A stretch of 64,000 nucleotides of DNA from Marinarcus sediminis (GCF_048571275.1 NZ_CP182357.1:1674001-1738000); one strand, 5' to 3'. Positions 34,290-43,750 are shown, counted from the stretch's first letter. The notes: generated from the sequence alone by a model not told the origin. Made by a program: numbers and translations.

Positions 34290-36626
34290 TTACTTCTCTT
34301 TTTTTTCATCTTGAAGGGGCAGTTGTATAATAAATGATGCCCCATAGTACTGTTCGTCTTGATATTCAAAACTTTTGTTTACCGCGTTTAACGTTCCTTT
34401 CATGTTTTTTTCAATGATATTTTTGCATATGTAAAGGCCAATTCCCGTACCTTGCATATCTTCTTTGGTTGTAAAATATGGTTCAAATATTTTGTCCAAA
34501 TTCTTTTCATTTATACCACCCCCACTGTCTGTAATTTCAATGAGGAAAGAGTCATTAACTTTTTTTGTTTCAATCAAAATAATTTTTTTCGGATGATTTT
34601 GAATGAGCAGTTGATCTTTTCCATTGTTAAGAAGATTAATAAAAACTTGTAGCAGTTCATTTTCTAAAGCATACAAAGAGAAGTTTTCAATGTTCTTTAC
34701 AATAATAATATTATGATTCTCAAATTGAACACTGATCAGTTTAAGTGTTTTTTCAATCGCATCTTTTATATAAAAATTATTGAGTTTTTTATTGGGTATA
34801 AAAAAGTTTCTAAAATCATCAATGGTAGTAGAGAGATGTTGTACAGAATGATTAATTGAGTCCATGGCTTCTATTAAAAAATCATCTGTGAGTATCTCTA
34901 ACTCTTTATGCATTTTTATTCCTGTTGCTGCTACGGAAATGGTTGAAAGGGGTTGTCTCCATTGGTGGGCAATGGCTCCAAGCATTTCTCCCATAGCCGC
35001 CATTTTTGATTGTTGTACCAAAATATTGTGTTTCTCCATTAACTCTTTGTCTGCATTAATTTTATCGGTAATATCAAATCGGCTGGCAATAAACTTAACA
35101 ATTTTACCGCTTGTATGATCTTTAATAGGCGAGATAGTGGTATTAAGATAGATATGTTTTTTCTCTTTTGTTATGCTAGGGATAATGCCTCTCCATGTCT
35201 GACCATTGGTAATTGTTTGCCAAAGATTTTTGTAGAAGCTATCAGGAACGGTGTGATTTCGCATAATATTGTGATTTTTCCCCACTAACTCATTTTGAGT
35301 GTAACCTGTAATTTCACAAAACGCTTCATTGCTATAAATAATAATACCTTTGTTGTCAGTAATGGAGACCAAATTGTTGTGTAAGATGACATTTTCATAC
35401 TCTTTTTTTTCATCTAATGCTTTTTCCAATTTAATGTTTTGTTGTCTGTTTTTATTTAATTCTCTTTCGACGGTTCTTTTAAACAGATTAAATTTAATTT
35501 TTATTAAATTTGAAATGAAGATAGATATGATCAGAAGTATTATTGTCAGAATAACAGAAAAAGTTACGATTTTTTTGATGTATTCAATTTTATTGCTTTT
35601 GAGTTCTTTGATTTTGGACTCAAGCAGAAGATTTAAAGAGTCATTATAAAATCCTGAACCAATAACCCATTGCCACGTTTTGAAATCTTTTACATACGTT
35701 GTTTTTAATGATACCAGTTGAGTTGAAGGTTTTTTTACTCCATTGTAACTTAAAAAGCCACTCTCATTTTTTTTGGCAAAATGGATAATCTCTTTGATGA
35801 TTGCATGCCCATTTTTATCGCTTAATAATGATGTATCGGTGTTAATAATAGTGGTGTCTTGATGGGCAAGCATGATGCCTTCGTAATTCAGAACAAAAAC
35901 ATAACCATCATTTTGATGAAATCGAATCGATTGTATATTTTTAAGTATGTTTTTTTTCGTTTCATTCTCAAAATTATCAATATAATTCCCTGTTCCAATG
36001 ATAAACCCATAGGGTTCAAAGAGTTTAAAAAAACCCAGTTCTTTTTCATGTTTATTGGGGTTGTTCCAATAATACGTAAAAAAAGTTTCATTCTGTTTTT
36101 CCAAAATTTTTGACAAATTTCTAAAAGAGTATACCCCTTGTATATCTTTATAATTCCATAAACTTTTATGGTTTAATTCAGGATTAAAAGCATGCATAAT
36201 AATTTTGCCATTGGGTTCGTAAAGAAAATAATAGCCCGTACCATCAAAGAATCGAATGTTTCTTAAACTCTCTTTGATGAGAGTAATAATCTCCTCTTTT
36301 GTTTTTTGGTGTTTATATTTTTCATAAAGGTTTTTTGCAATGGCGTAGGCTTCATTGACTCTTTGTTGAGTGGAGAGTCTAAAAAGTTTATCTCTTTTCT
36401 CTTTGTAATGTTCTAAGTTTGTAAATATTTCATCCACTTTCTCTTTGACTAAGAGTTTATTTTGTGCATAATATTGCTCTTCAAGCTGTTTTTTTTCTTT
36501 GTTAAAGGTTTGGTTTTTATCTAAAAGAAGTAAAAAAGTAATAACGAACGATAAACATAAGACTAAAATACTGGGAGTATATTTAATAACTTTTAGGAGT
36601 TGTTTCTCTTCTTTTAAAAAATTCAT
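34290..36626 (-). CDS. Sensor histidine kinase with two Cache domains and PAS
   Basis: 778-residue membrane kinase. TM1 (15-35), a long periplasmic region with two single-Cache (Cache_2-like) units (FFDGTGYYFLYEPNGKIIMH with GFIIGTGNYID; FHQNDGYVFVLNYEG with WQWVIGSGFYND), TM2 (about 360-380), a coiled linker, PAS (about 425-530, GIIIYSNEAFCEITGYTQ), HisKA with MGEMLGAIAHQWRQPLS, and HATPase (NLLNNGKDQL, DSGGGI, GTGIGLYICK). The second of two Cache kinases in the window. No cognate regulator is adjacent. Confidence 0.92.
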   Translation of the reverse strand: MNFLKEEKQLLKVIKYTPSILVLCLSFVITFLLLLDKNQTFNKEKKQLEEQYYAQNKLLVKEKVDEIFTNLEHYKEKRDKLFRLSTQQRVNEAYAIAKNLYEKYKHQKTKEEIITLIKESLRNIRFFDGTGYYFLYEPNGKIIMHAFNPELNHKSLWNYKDIQGVYSFRNLSKILEKQNETFFTYYWNNPNKHEKELGFFKLFEPYGFIIGTGNYIDNFENETKKNILKNIQSIRFHQNDGYVFVLNYEGIMLAHQDTTIINTDTSLLSDKNGHAIIKEIIHFAKKNESGFLSYNGVKKPSTQLVSLKTTYVKDFKTWQWVIGSGFYNDSLNLLLESKIKELKSNKIEYIKKIVTFSVILTIILLIISIFISNLIKIKFNLFKRTVERELNKNRQQNIKLEKALDEKKEYENVILHNNLVSITDNKGIIIYSNEAFCEITGYTQNELVGKNHNIMRNHTVPDSFYKNLWQTITNGQTWRGIIPSITKEKKHIYLNTTISPIKDHTSGKIVKFIASRFDITDKINADKELMEKHNILVQQSKMAAMGEMLGAIAHQWRQPLSTISVAATGIKMHKELEILTDDFLIEAMDSINHSVQHLSTTIDDFRNFFIPNKKLNNFYIKDAIEKTLKLISVQFENHNIIIVKNIENFSLYALENELLQVFINLLNNGKDQLLIQNHPKKIILIETKKVNDSFLIEITDSGGGINEKNLDKIFEPYFTTKEDMQGTGIGLYICKNIIEKNMKGTLNAVNKSFEYQDEQYYGASFIIQLPLQDEKKEK

Positions 36627-36647
36627 TTTAGCCTTAAAATAGAGTAT

Positions 36648-37046
36648 TTACTCTTTATTTTTTAATTGTTTATAGAGTGTTTCATGTTCATCAATCTCAT
36701 CTTGGCTTGCTTTTCTTCTACAAGAGAGATAACCTTTGTTGCCCTCTGAAGTAATGGTAGGAAATACGGTTGCAAATACCCAATAATAACCACCTGATTT
36801 TGTTGCATTTTTAACATATCCTGTCCAAACTTTTCCTGCTTTTACTGTATCCCATAAATCTTTAAAAGCAACTTTTGGCATATCTTTGTGTCGTACAATA
36901 CTGTGTGGTTTTCCAATGAGTTCATCCACAGAATATTCGGCCAATTGACAAAAATCATCATTGGCGAAGAGGATGATACCTTTTTCATCGGTTTCACTGA
37001 CTAAAAATGCAAAATCATTTAATTTACTCTCTTGACCTTTTGGCAT
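36648..37046 (-). CDS. PAS-domain signal protein, CetB/Aer-like
   Basis: 132-residue stand-alone PAS domain (about residues 10-115) with the Aer-type phrases FANDDFCQLAEYSVDELIGKPHSIVRHKDMP and WTGYVKNATKSGGYYWVFATVFP. It lies 10 bases downstream of a chemoreceptor that lacks a periplasmic sensory domain. The pair matches the Campylobacter CetA/CetB energy-taxis arrangement, where the PAS protein (FAD in CetB) signals through the MCP. FAD binding here is inferred. Confidence 0.85.
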   Translation of the reverse strand: MPKGQESKLNDFAFLVSETDEKGIILFANDDFCQLAEYSVDELIGKPHSIVRHKDMPKVAFKDLWDTVKAGKVWTGYVKNATKSGGYYWVFATVFPTITSEGNKGYLSCRRKASQDEIDEHETLYKQLKNKE

Positions 37047-37056
37047 ATAAAACTCC

Positions 37057-38457
37057 TTAGTTTACTTTTTTTGTTTTGGCTTCTTGTGCCAATTTATCTG
37101 CCATTGCTAACGTTTCATTTGAAATGGTTGCAACTTTGCTGGCTTCATTGGCATTTTCTTGAGTGACTTTATCCAGCATCGATATTGAAGAATTGATTTG
37201 CTCAAGTCCTTCAAGTTGTTTCATGGATGAAGTGCTTACATTATTAATAATATCAACCGTTTGTGAAATGTGTTCGTTCAAACGTTTATATCCAATGATC
37301 ATCTCATCTGATATTTTTTTACCATCATTGGCTTTTGCCGTGGCATTTTCAACTAAGTTTTTAATCTCTTTTGCCGCTTCTGTACTTCTCGAAGCCAAGT
37401 TTCTTACCTCTTGAGCAACTACGGCAAAGCCTTTTCCTGCTTCTCCTGCAGTTGCTGCCTCAACAGCAGCATTAAGACTTAAAATGTTTGTTTGAAATGC
37501 GATTTGATCAATGAGCGTAATGGCATCATTAATAGAGATAACTTGCGTATTGATTTCATCCATAGCAATAGCTGTTTTATTGGCTAAAGTCTCTCCCGTT
37601 GAAACGGAACTTTTAACCGTCTTGCTGAGTTGTTCCATTTTAGCAGCATTGGCAGCATTCTCTTTTGTAATAGAGGTAATTTCTTCAACTGAAGCTGCTG
37701 TTTGTTCTAAAGAAGCCGCTTGTTCATTGGCTTTATTGGCTAAATTTTCAACCGATTGATTCATATTAATAGAGTTGTGTTTGAGCAGTTCACCATTTTT
37801 GAGATTCATTTTTGCATTATTATTTAATTCAAGTCCAAGTTGGTTGATTCTTTGCATGGTAGCAAGCATTTTCCCTTTTAAAATGGGGTTTATTTTCATT
37901 TGAGCTCGATAATCATGATTGGTATACAATTCGACAACATTGACCAATTCACTCATATTTTTATCCATGGTTTCCAGCATTTCATTGATGACCTTTTTAA
38001 GGGCATGAATCATGAAGTTATCGGTATTTGAGTGTATTCTTGTGGTATATATTCCTTGAGAGAGTTTGTTTAATGCAATGACCACTTCACCTAGGACGTG
38101 CATATCTTTTTTTCTCATTTCATCAAATTTATCAGAGTAAATATTGAGCTCTTTTAAAATAAATCCAATGTCATCTTTTTTGATGAATTGCGCTTTTTGA
38201 ACTCGATTTGTTCTGAAAAAAACAAATTCCATTAGGTCGTCCATATATTTTTTTAATCGTTCAATCCCTCCCACAATTCTTCGCATTGCCGCATAGTTTG
38301 TATAGGTTATCAGAATACCAAAAAGTAGGTTGACAGTGATGATTGCAATAATCTTTTCATCACTTAAAATGGCTACAATGCTGATAGCTGCAAAACCCAA
38401 TTGAGACAGTAATAAATTAATTAATATCTTTGTTCGGGTATGGATATTTGTGAACAT
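37057..38457 (-). CDS. Methyl-accepting chemotaxis protein without periplasmic sensor, CetA-like
   Basis: 466 residues from ATG 38457 (RBS AAGGAT). A longer frame to 38796 exists but would run into the divergent radical SAM gene and has no family match. It has a tight membrane hairpin (about residues 8-30 and 33-54) with almost no periplasmic loop, HAMP-like helices, and the highly conserved signalling tip DQIAFQTNILSLNAAVEAA...GKGFAVVAQEVR at about 325-365. No C-terminal CheB/CheR tether pentapeptide is seen. With the downstream PAS protein it forms a CetA/CetB-type energy-taxis receptor. Confidence 0.88.
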   Translation of the reverse strand: MFTNIHTRTKILINLLLSQLGFAAISIVAILSDEKIIAIITVNLLFGILITYTNYAAMRRIVGGIERLKKYMDDLMEFVFFRTNRVQKAQFIKKDDIGFILKELNIYSDKFDEMRKKDMHVLGEVVIALNKLSQGIYTTRIHSNTDNFMIHALKKVINEMLETMDKNMSELVNVVELYTNHDYRAQMKINPILKGKMLATMQRINQLGLELNNNAKMNLKNGELLKHNSINMNQSVENLANKANEQAASLEQTAASVEEITSITKENAANAAKMEQLSKTVKSSVSTGETLANKTAIAMDEINTQVISINDAITLIDQIAFQTNILSLNAAVEAATAGEAGKGFAVVAQEVRNLASRSTEAAKEIKNLVENATAKANDGKKISDEMIIGYKRLNEHISQTVDIINNVSTSSMKQLEGLEQINSSISMLDKVTQENANEASKVATISNETLAMADKLAQEAKTKKVN

Positions 38458-38614
38458 CTTAATCCTTTTATTCTTATTTAGAATGATAAAATAATGGTTG
38501 ATATTATATATTAATATTTCTTGTTTTTGGTGACAATGGGGCAATAAGCTTTGATAAATGTAGAAATTTCTTGAAAATGTGGTTTCTCTGTTTTCGTTAA
38601 AAATAATATTTTGA

Positions 38615-38636
38615 TATAATGCCATTTCACTATAAT
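38615..38636 (+). promoter_or_regulatory. Putative promoter of the radical SAM gene (two TATAAT boxes)
   Basis: TATAAT occurs at 38615-38620 and 38631-38636. The first is well placed for a transcript starting near 38627, with GGGAGGG at 38639-38645 as ribosome binding site 5 bases before ATT 38651. The second box is too close to the binding site unless the leader is very short. Confidence 0.4.
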
Positions 38637-38650
38637 CTGGGAGGGTTTCT

Positions 38651-39541
38651 ATTCGTAAATTTAAAAAAATACATACAGAAATTACCAATATTTGTAATTT
38701 AAGCTGTTCCTTTTGTCCCCCTAAAACTCTGCCTAATACAACCATGAGTTTAGCGCTTTTTGAAACGATTAATAAGCAGGCAAAAGCTTTTACCAATGAG
38801 TTGGCCTATCATGTGGTAGGTGATCCCTTGGTGGTTAAAAATTTATCAGACTATTTGGAGATCAGTTTTCAAAACCATTTAAAAGTCAACATTACGACAA
38901 CGGCAAATATCCTAAAAGAAGAGATGTTTGAAACGTTGAGTCATGATGCCATTAAACAGGTCAATTTTTCCATTAACTCTTACAATGCCAACAGTCATAA
39001 AAAATCCCTTGAAGAGTATTTAGAACCCATTTTTCACTTTTGCAGTTATGTGTTACAGCATCAAAAAGAGTTGTTTGTTAATCTGAGAATTTGGAATTTG
39101 GACAATATTCAAAGTGCAAAAGCATTTAATAAAGAGGTGTTTGACAGAGCCAATACGTTTTTTGGTTGTGATGTGAAAATGGATGAAATATATGCAAATA
39201 GACCCAAAAACATTAAAATAGCACGAAAGATTTTTTTCAATTTTGATGACTATTTTAATTGGCCCAGTTTAAACAATGCTTTTGTTTCGACACAAGGGTT
39301 TTGTTATGGTTTAGAGTCTCACATTGCAATCTTAAGTTCAGGGGAGGTTGTGCCTTGTTGTTTGGATAAAGATGGTATTATTCCTCTTGGAAATTTAAAA
39401 GAACACACCTTAAAGGAGATACTCTCTTCCCCCAAAGCAGTGGCGATAAAAAATGGATTCGCACACAACAATGTGGTGGAAGAGTTATGCCAAAAGTGCG
39501 ATTACAGAACACGATTTGATACAAAGGAAAACCATGAATGA
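38651..39541 (+). CDS. Radical SAM/SPASM-like protein with apparent ATT start codon
   Basis: From ATT 38651 the protein has 296 residues: RKFKKIHTEITNICNLSCSFCP... holds the radical SAM CxxxCxxC cluster at the N-terminus. The first ATG (38744) would cut the whole cluster motif off. Between the upstream in-frame stop (38633-38635) and the motif there is no ATG, GTG or TTG. ATT 38651 is preceded at 5 bases by GGGAGGG, a strong Shine-Dalgarno. A C-terminal cysteine set (VVPCCLDKDG; LCQKCDYR) resembles SPASM. Substrate unknown; such proteins are common in Campylobacterota. Divergent from the MCP; overlaps the next gene by 8 bases. Confidence 0.82.
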   Translation: MRKFKKIHTEITNICNLSCSFCPPKTLPNTTMSLALFETINKQAKAFTNELAYHVVGDPLVVKNLSDYLEISFQNHLKVNITTTANILKEEMFETLSHDAIKQVNFSINSYNANSHKKSLEEYLEPIFHFCSYVLQHQKELFVNLRIWNLDNIQSAKAFNKEVFDRANTFFGCDVKMDEIYANRPKNIKIARKIFFNFDDYFNWPSLNNAFVSTQGFCYGLESHIAILSSGEVVPCCLDKDGIIPLGNLKEHTLKEILSSPKAVAIKNGFAHNNVVEELCQKCDYRTRFDTKENHE

Positions 39542-40346
39542 GATAACACTGTTTTTTACTGCTTTAAAAGATTTTTTTACACGACCCATTATAAAAATTG
39601 CTCTGTATCCTCTTTTAATTACCATTGTTATTTTGTATGTGATGTTTTTTTATGCAGCGGATTTTGGTTTGGAAAGTTTTCATAACCAAGTCATACACAT
39701 TCAACAAGAGCACAGTTCTATGCAAAATGGAGAGATGGTGACAACGACAACCAATGCTACGTATTTTGGAAAAGGCTTAGTTGATTTTTTATTACAATTC
39801 TCTGTGACTTCTTGGTTGGTTGGTTTTTTAGTCTATACTTTAGGTACGATTTTTGTGATGCTATTTTCGTTGTTTATTGCTTTGATTATTGTGGGATTTT
39901 TAACGCCTTCTATTTTAAATATCATCAAAAAAAGACATTATGAAAATTTGGAGTTCAGAGGCTATGGCAATATTGCTAATTCGCTGTTTGTGCTTTTGAA
40001 AAGTTTTATTGTGATGGGATTGCTTTTTTTTGTGCTTATCCCTTTCTATTTTATCCCTATACTTAATATTTTTATCATTAATATTCCTTTTTATTACTTC
40101 TTTTATAAATTGTTGCATTTTGATGTTACATCAACAATCATGACGCAAGAAGAAGCAGCTTATATAAAAGCAAAAGAAGGTGGGGTGTTTCATGTGCGAA
40201 CCATTGGCTTATATCTGCTTTCAATGGTACCTTTTATTGCGTTGTTCTCTACGGTATTTTATATCGTTTATTTGGGACACGCTTACATGATTGAGTTACA
40301 AAATTTACGAGAAAAAGGGATTGATTTTTCGGCAAAAGTTGGTTAA
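39534..40346 (+). CDS. EI24-domain (CysZ-like) integral membrane protein
   Basis: 270 residues from ATG 39534, chosen over an upstream in-frame ATG (39453) because it has RBS AAAGGAAAA and overlaps the preceding gene by only 8 bases. The N-terminus ITLFFTALKDFFTRPIIKIALYP and 4-5 long hydrophobic segments fit the EI24/CysZ family. The family includes sulfate channels, but function here is unproven. Its 3' end overlaps the convergent regulator by 4 bases. Confidence 0.82.
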   Translation: MNEITLFFTALKDFFTRPIIKIALYPLLITIVILYVMFFYAADFGLESFHNQVIHIQQEHSSMQNGEMVTTTTNATYFGKGLVDFLLQFSVTSWLVGFLVYTLGTIFVMLFSLFIALIIVGFLTPSILNIIKKRHYENLEFRGYGNIANSLFVLLKSFIVMGLLFFVLIPFYFIPILNIFIINIPFYYFFYKLLHFDVTSTIMTQEEAAYIKAKEGGVFHVRTIGLYLLSMVPFIALFSTVFYIVYLGHAYMIELQNLREKGIDFSAKVG

Positions 40347-41029
40347 ATAACCAACTGGTAACCAATACCTTGTACGTTTTTTAAGACATTGGGTGGAAGT
40401 TTTTTTCTGAAGTTTTTAATAAAAAGTCTCAGTGCATTTTGGGTCATGACGCTGTCGTGTGTCCAAATGGTACTCTCCATCTCTTCATAAGAGATAATTC
40501 GGTGTTTTTTCAACAAAAGTTTTAAAAACATCGTCTCTTTTTTGGTTAAAATAAACTCTTCATTGGGACCTTTTATGGTACTTCTTCCTTCATCAAAAAG
40601 CCATTGTGGAATAAGAGTGCTGATTTTTGAATTTTCATAACTGTTAATAAAGTTTTCTAATGCATCAACAAGTTTGACTTCATTGATGGGTTTAATGATA
40701 TATTTAACCAAATGCAATTCAGCTGCTTTGAGCATATAGTCCAAATCGGTATAGGCTGAAAGAATAATGACACGCACTTTAGAGTTGGTTTCTCGTATTT
40801 TTTCTATGAGTTCAATGCCATCAAGTTTTGGCATTCGAATATCAGTAATGATTAAATCGGGTTTTTTCTCTACATATATTTTATAGGCATCTTCCCCATT
40901 TTTGGCCAAATAGATCTCTTTAAATACATCTTGCAATATTTCAAAAATATTATTACGAATACCCTCTTCATCTTCTACATAAAGCAGTGTAAAGTTTGAT
41001 AGTTGGTCTATTAATTCTTGATTGAGCAA
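40343..41029 (-). CDS. OmpR-family response regulator
   Basis: 228-residue regulator: receiver (acidic YVEDEEG, phospho-Asp in LIITDIRMPKLDG, lysine in IIKPINE) and a C-terminal winged helix (about 145-225: LTKKETMFLKLLLKKHRIISYEEMESTIW...LRLFIKNFRKKL...GIGYQL). It is divergent from the Cache kinase at 41092, 62 bases away, so the two are the likely cognate pair. Confidence 0.92.
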   Translation of the reverse strand: MLNQELIDQLSNFTLLYVEDEEGIRNNIFEILQDVFKEIYLAKNGEDAYKIYVEKKPDLIITDIRMPKLDGIELIEKIRETNSKVRVIILSAYTDLDYMLKAAELHLVKYIIKPINEVKLVDALENFINSYENSKISTLIPQWLFDEGRSTIKGPNEEFILTKKETMFLKLLLKKHRIISYEEMESTIWTHDSVMTQNALRLFIKNFRKKLPPNVLKNVQGIGYQLVI

Positions 41030-41091
41030 TTAAAAATCCTTTTGATATAAGTTATGTTATCATAGCAAAAATAAAATTTACGAGCAAGTTT

Positions 41092-42645
41092 ATGCGCATT
41101 ATTACTGAAAAAAATGTATCAAAATTTATCATTTATGTCTTTATTATCATCATGTCTTTGATGATTGCCTCTATTTCATACTATTATGTTAAAAACACGT
41201 ATGCCGATTTTGACAAAGATATGGCACAACTGGTGACCGATTATTACACCACTCAAAAAAAGATTATTAAAAAAGAAGTTGAAGTTGTGATTGACATCAT
41301 TAACTACAAAGCAACATCGTCAGATGATGAAGAGCAAGTCAAAGAGGAGATGGTTCGATTGTTACATAACATCTCTTTTCAAGAGGGGAAGAGCAATTAT
41401 GTTTTTGTCTATGATGTTAAAAACATAAATGGGGGTGATAAGTTTGCCATTATGCTGGTTAATCCTAACCGCCCAGACCTTTTGGGGAAATATGTTTCAT
41501 CGGAATACAAAGATGAAAATGGTAAAAAATTCAGAGAAGAGTTTTTAAGAGATATACGGAAAAAAGGGGAGTCGTTTACCCAATACAGTTACAAAAAACC
41601 TTTTGAGAATGAATCCAAGCAAAAACTCTCTTATTTTAAATATTACCCCAATTGGAACTGGATAGTTGCCGTGGGTATCTATTTGGATGATATTGAAAAA
41701 GATATTGAAAACAGAAAAGTGCAATTGGAACAAAAAGTCAAAAAACAAGTCATTCAAACGCTTTTTTTGTTTATGATTTTTTTAAGTGTGGCGATTGTCT
41801 TTTCCATTTTAGTCAGTCAAAAGATTGAAGAGTTTTTTAAAGAGTATGAAGAAAAAGTCAAAAAGAAATCGCAAGATTTAATCGAACTGAATAAAAATTT
41901 GGGACTTCGTGTGCAAGAAGAGCTCTCTAAAAATAGAGAAAAAGAGCAAATTTTAATTCAAAAATCAAAATTTATTGCCTTAGGAGAGATGATTTCAAAC
42001 ATTGCTCATCAATGGCGCCAACCCCTTTCTGAACTCTCTTCTGTATTAATGGCAATTAAATTTAAACACAATATGGGAAAACTCGACACTGATTTCATGC
42101 AACGAAAATCCAATGAAGCGGATAAACTCATTGAGTATATGTCTCATACTATTGAAGATTTTAGAAATTTTTTCATGCCCAAAAAAGAGAAAGAGACGTT
42201 TTTAATTTATGATTCCATTCAAAGTGTCATGAATATTATAGGAACGGCGTTAAAAGAGAATCGTATTAACGTAAAAATCAATGTTAAGAAAAATATTACC
42301 TTAACAACCTATCTTAATGAGTACGAACAAGTGTTATTGAATATTATTTCTAATGCCAAAGATGTTTTGATTTCAAATAAAATTGAAAAACCTGAAATAA
42401 GTATTGATTTAGAAGAGGAGGCAAAATTCTTAAAGCTGATCATTCAAGACAATGGAGGCGGAGTTATAGTTGAACCCAAATCAAAAATTTTTGAACCTTA
42501 TTTTACTACAAAAGAGGATACAGGGGGTACAGGTATTGGACTTTATATGTCAAAAACCATTGTTGAAAAGAATATGAAAGGTAAATTAAGAGTCACAAAT
42601 GTCAATGGTGGTGCGCGTTTTGAAATTATTATTCCTATAAAATAA
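41092..42645 (+). CDS. Sensor histidine kinase with single Cache domain
   Basis: 517-residue membrane kinase: TM1 (10-32), one Cache_2-like periplasmic domain (about 40-220, with NYVFVYDVKN and NWNWIVAVGIYLDD), TM2 (about 222-243), coiled coil, HisKA with LGEMISNIAHQWRQPLSEL, and HATPase (NIISNAKDVLI, DNGGGV, GTGIGLYMSK). It pairs with the divergent regulator at 40343. Cache_2 domains often bind small carboxylates or amines; the ligand is unknown. Confidence 0.92.
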   Translation: MRIITEKNVSKFIIYVFIIIMSLMIASISYYYVKNTYADFDKDMAQLVTDYYTTQKKIIKKEVEVVIDIINYKATSSDDEEQVKEEMVRLLHNISFQEGKSNYVFVYDVKNINGGDKFAIMLVNPNRPDLLGKYVSSEYKDENGKKFREEFLRDIRKKGESFTQYSYKKPFENESKQKLSYFKYYPNWNWIVAVGIYLDDIEKDIENRKVQLEQKVKKQVIQTLFLFMIFLSVAIVFSILVSQKIEEFFKEYEEKVKKKSQDLIELNKNLGLRVQEELSKNREKEQILIQKSKFIALGEMISNIAHQWRQPLSELSSVLMAIKFKHNMGKLDTDFMQRKSNEADKLIEYMSHTIEDFRNFFMPKKEKETFLIYDSIQSVMNIIGTALKENRINVKINVKKNITLTTYLNEYEQVLLNIISNAKDVLISNKIEKPEISIDLEEEAKFLKLIIQDNGGGVIVEPKSKIFEPYFTTKEDTGGTGIGLYMSKTIVEKNMKGKLRVTNVNGGARFEIIIPIK

Positions 42646-42730
42646 TTTTAAAACTAACTATTATTGTGATACAATGCAAAAGAATAAATAATAAATAATA
42701 AGTAACTGTTCTTTAAGAGAGGAGATATCG

Positions 42731-43750
42731 ATGAAAACGTTGGTGGCCTTAGAACATTTGATTAAAGAGAATGAAGAACGTGTAAAACTTCAAACCAGAC
42801 AATTGTCCAATCATGAATCGGGGGAGAGAAAACTCTCTCGTGTGGTGAAAGCCTCTATTGAAACAAGTTTGGAAGAGACCAAAGAGGTTTTAGCAAAATA
42901 TAAAGCAGAACTTGAAGAGCTGTTGCAGCAAGACAGAGCTGAGGTTGAAGAGAAAGAGAGACTTCAAGCAGCCATTGAGAGAAAAAAATATTTTGACAAT
43001 CAAAATCTCAGAATCAATAACAATATAGAAATCAGCAGTGATCAAAAACTTGAAGCCATGCTTATTTTGGATGAATTGCCTATTGATATCAATATTGATG
43101 ACAATGAGCTCATTGATATTGCCACAAAATCTCTGGAATTGAATCTGACCAATCACATTGAACTCAATGAAAAATTTGTAAAAATTAAACAAGAGTTTCA
43201 ATCACTTTTACGAGGGTGTAAAAATGAGAAACTCAAAGAGATTGGATTGTTAAATGTCAGAATCCCGATTTTAATACTGCATTTTTCTACCTTAGTCGAA
43301 AACATAGTCGATGCATTGGATATTGAAAACAAACCCGCTTTTAAAGGTTTGCCACGATATGAAGATTGGTGGATACATGAACTTTGGAGAAGTCATCAAG
43401 CCTATTTTGCTTTGTATAAATGGAGAGAAATCATCTGTAATTTATGTATTACTTCTATTCAAAAAAGAGCTTGGTTTAAAATATTTGATCAATGGGTTTT
43501 TATTAAAAAAACATTGGACGACAAAGAAGAATTGGCATTTGAATATACGTTTGCTTTTGATGCTTTGTTGAGAAAACACGCAAACTTAGAAGAGGAATTG
43601 GATTCTAAAAATTTATTGAGCATGGAAGCCATTATCAAATCGATTACCAGTAAAGAGAATTTTTGTACAGTAGGAAGAGAACACGATGTTACAACACTGT
43701 ATTTGAAATTCAAACGAAAAAAACTTGAAGAGCAAGATTTAAAAGAGTAA
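42731..43750 (+). CDS. Protein of unknown function, 339 residues
   Basis: I do not recognise this protein. Residues 1-110 are strongly charged and heptad-like (KENEERVKLQTRQLSNHESGERK, then EVLAKYKAELEELLQQ), predicting a coiled coil. The rest is globular and mostly helical, with an aromatic cluster (RYEDWWIHELWRSHQAYFALYKWRE, about residues 207-232). No signal peptide or membrane segment. RBS GAGAGGAG is strong, and an extended -10 (TGTGATACAAT) precedes. It follows the Cache kinase after 85 bases and ends in a strong terminator, so it is probably its own transcript. Confidence 0.8.
   Translation: MKTLVALEHLIKENEERVKLQTRQLSNHESGERKLSRVVKASIETSLEETKEVLAKYKAELEELLQQDRAEVEEKERLQAAIERKKYFDNQNLRINNNIEISSDQKLEAMLILDELPIDINIDDNELIDIATKSLELNLTNHIELNEKFVKIKQEFQSLLRGCKNEKLKEIGLLNVRIPILILHFSTLVENIVDALDIENKPAFKGLPRYEDWWIHELWRSHQAYFALYKWREIICNLCITSIQKRAWFKIFDQWVFIKKTLDDKEELAFEYTFAFDALLRKHANLEEELDSKNLLSMEAIIKSITSKENFCTVGREHDVTTLYLKFKRKKLEEQDLKE

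Noticed and set aside
37057..38796. 579-residue version of the chemoreceptor starting at 38796
   Set aside because: The extra 113 residues have no MCP character, would overlap the divergent radical SAM gene, and a good RBS precedes ATG 38457.
39453..40346. EI24 protein starting at 39453
   Set aside because: The first 27 residues are an out-of-frame reading of the radical SAM C-terminus; ATG 39534 has an RBS and starts the family match.
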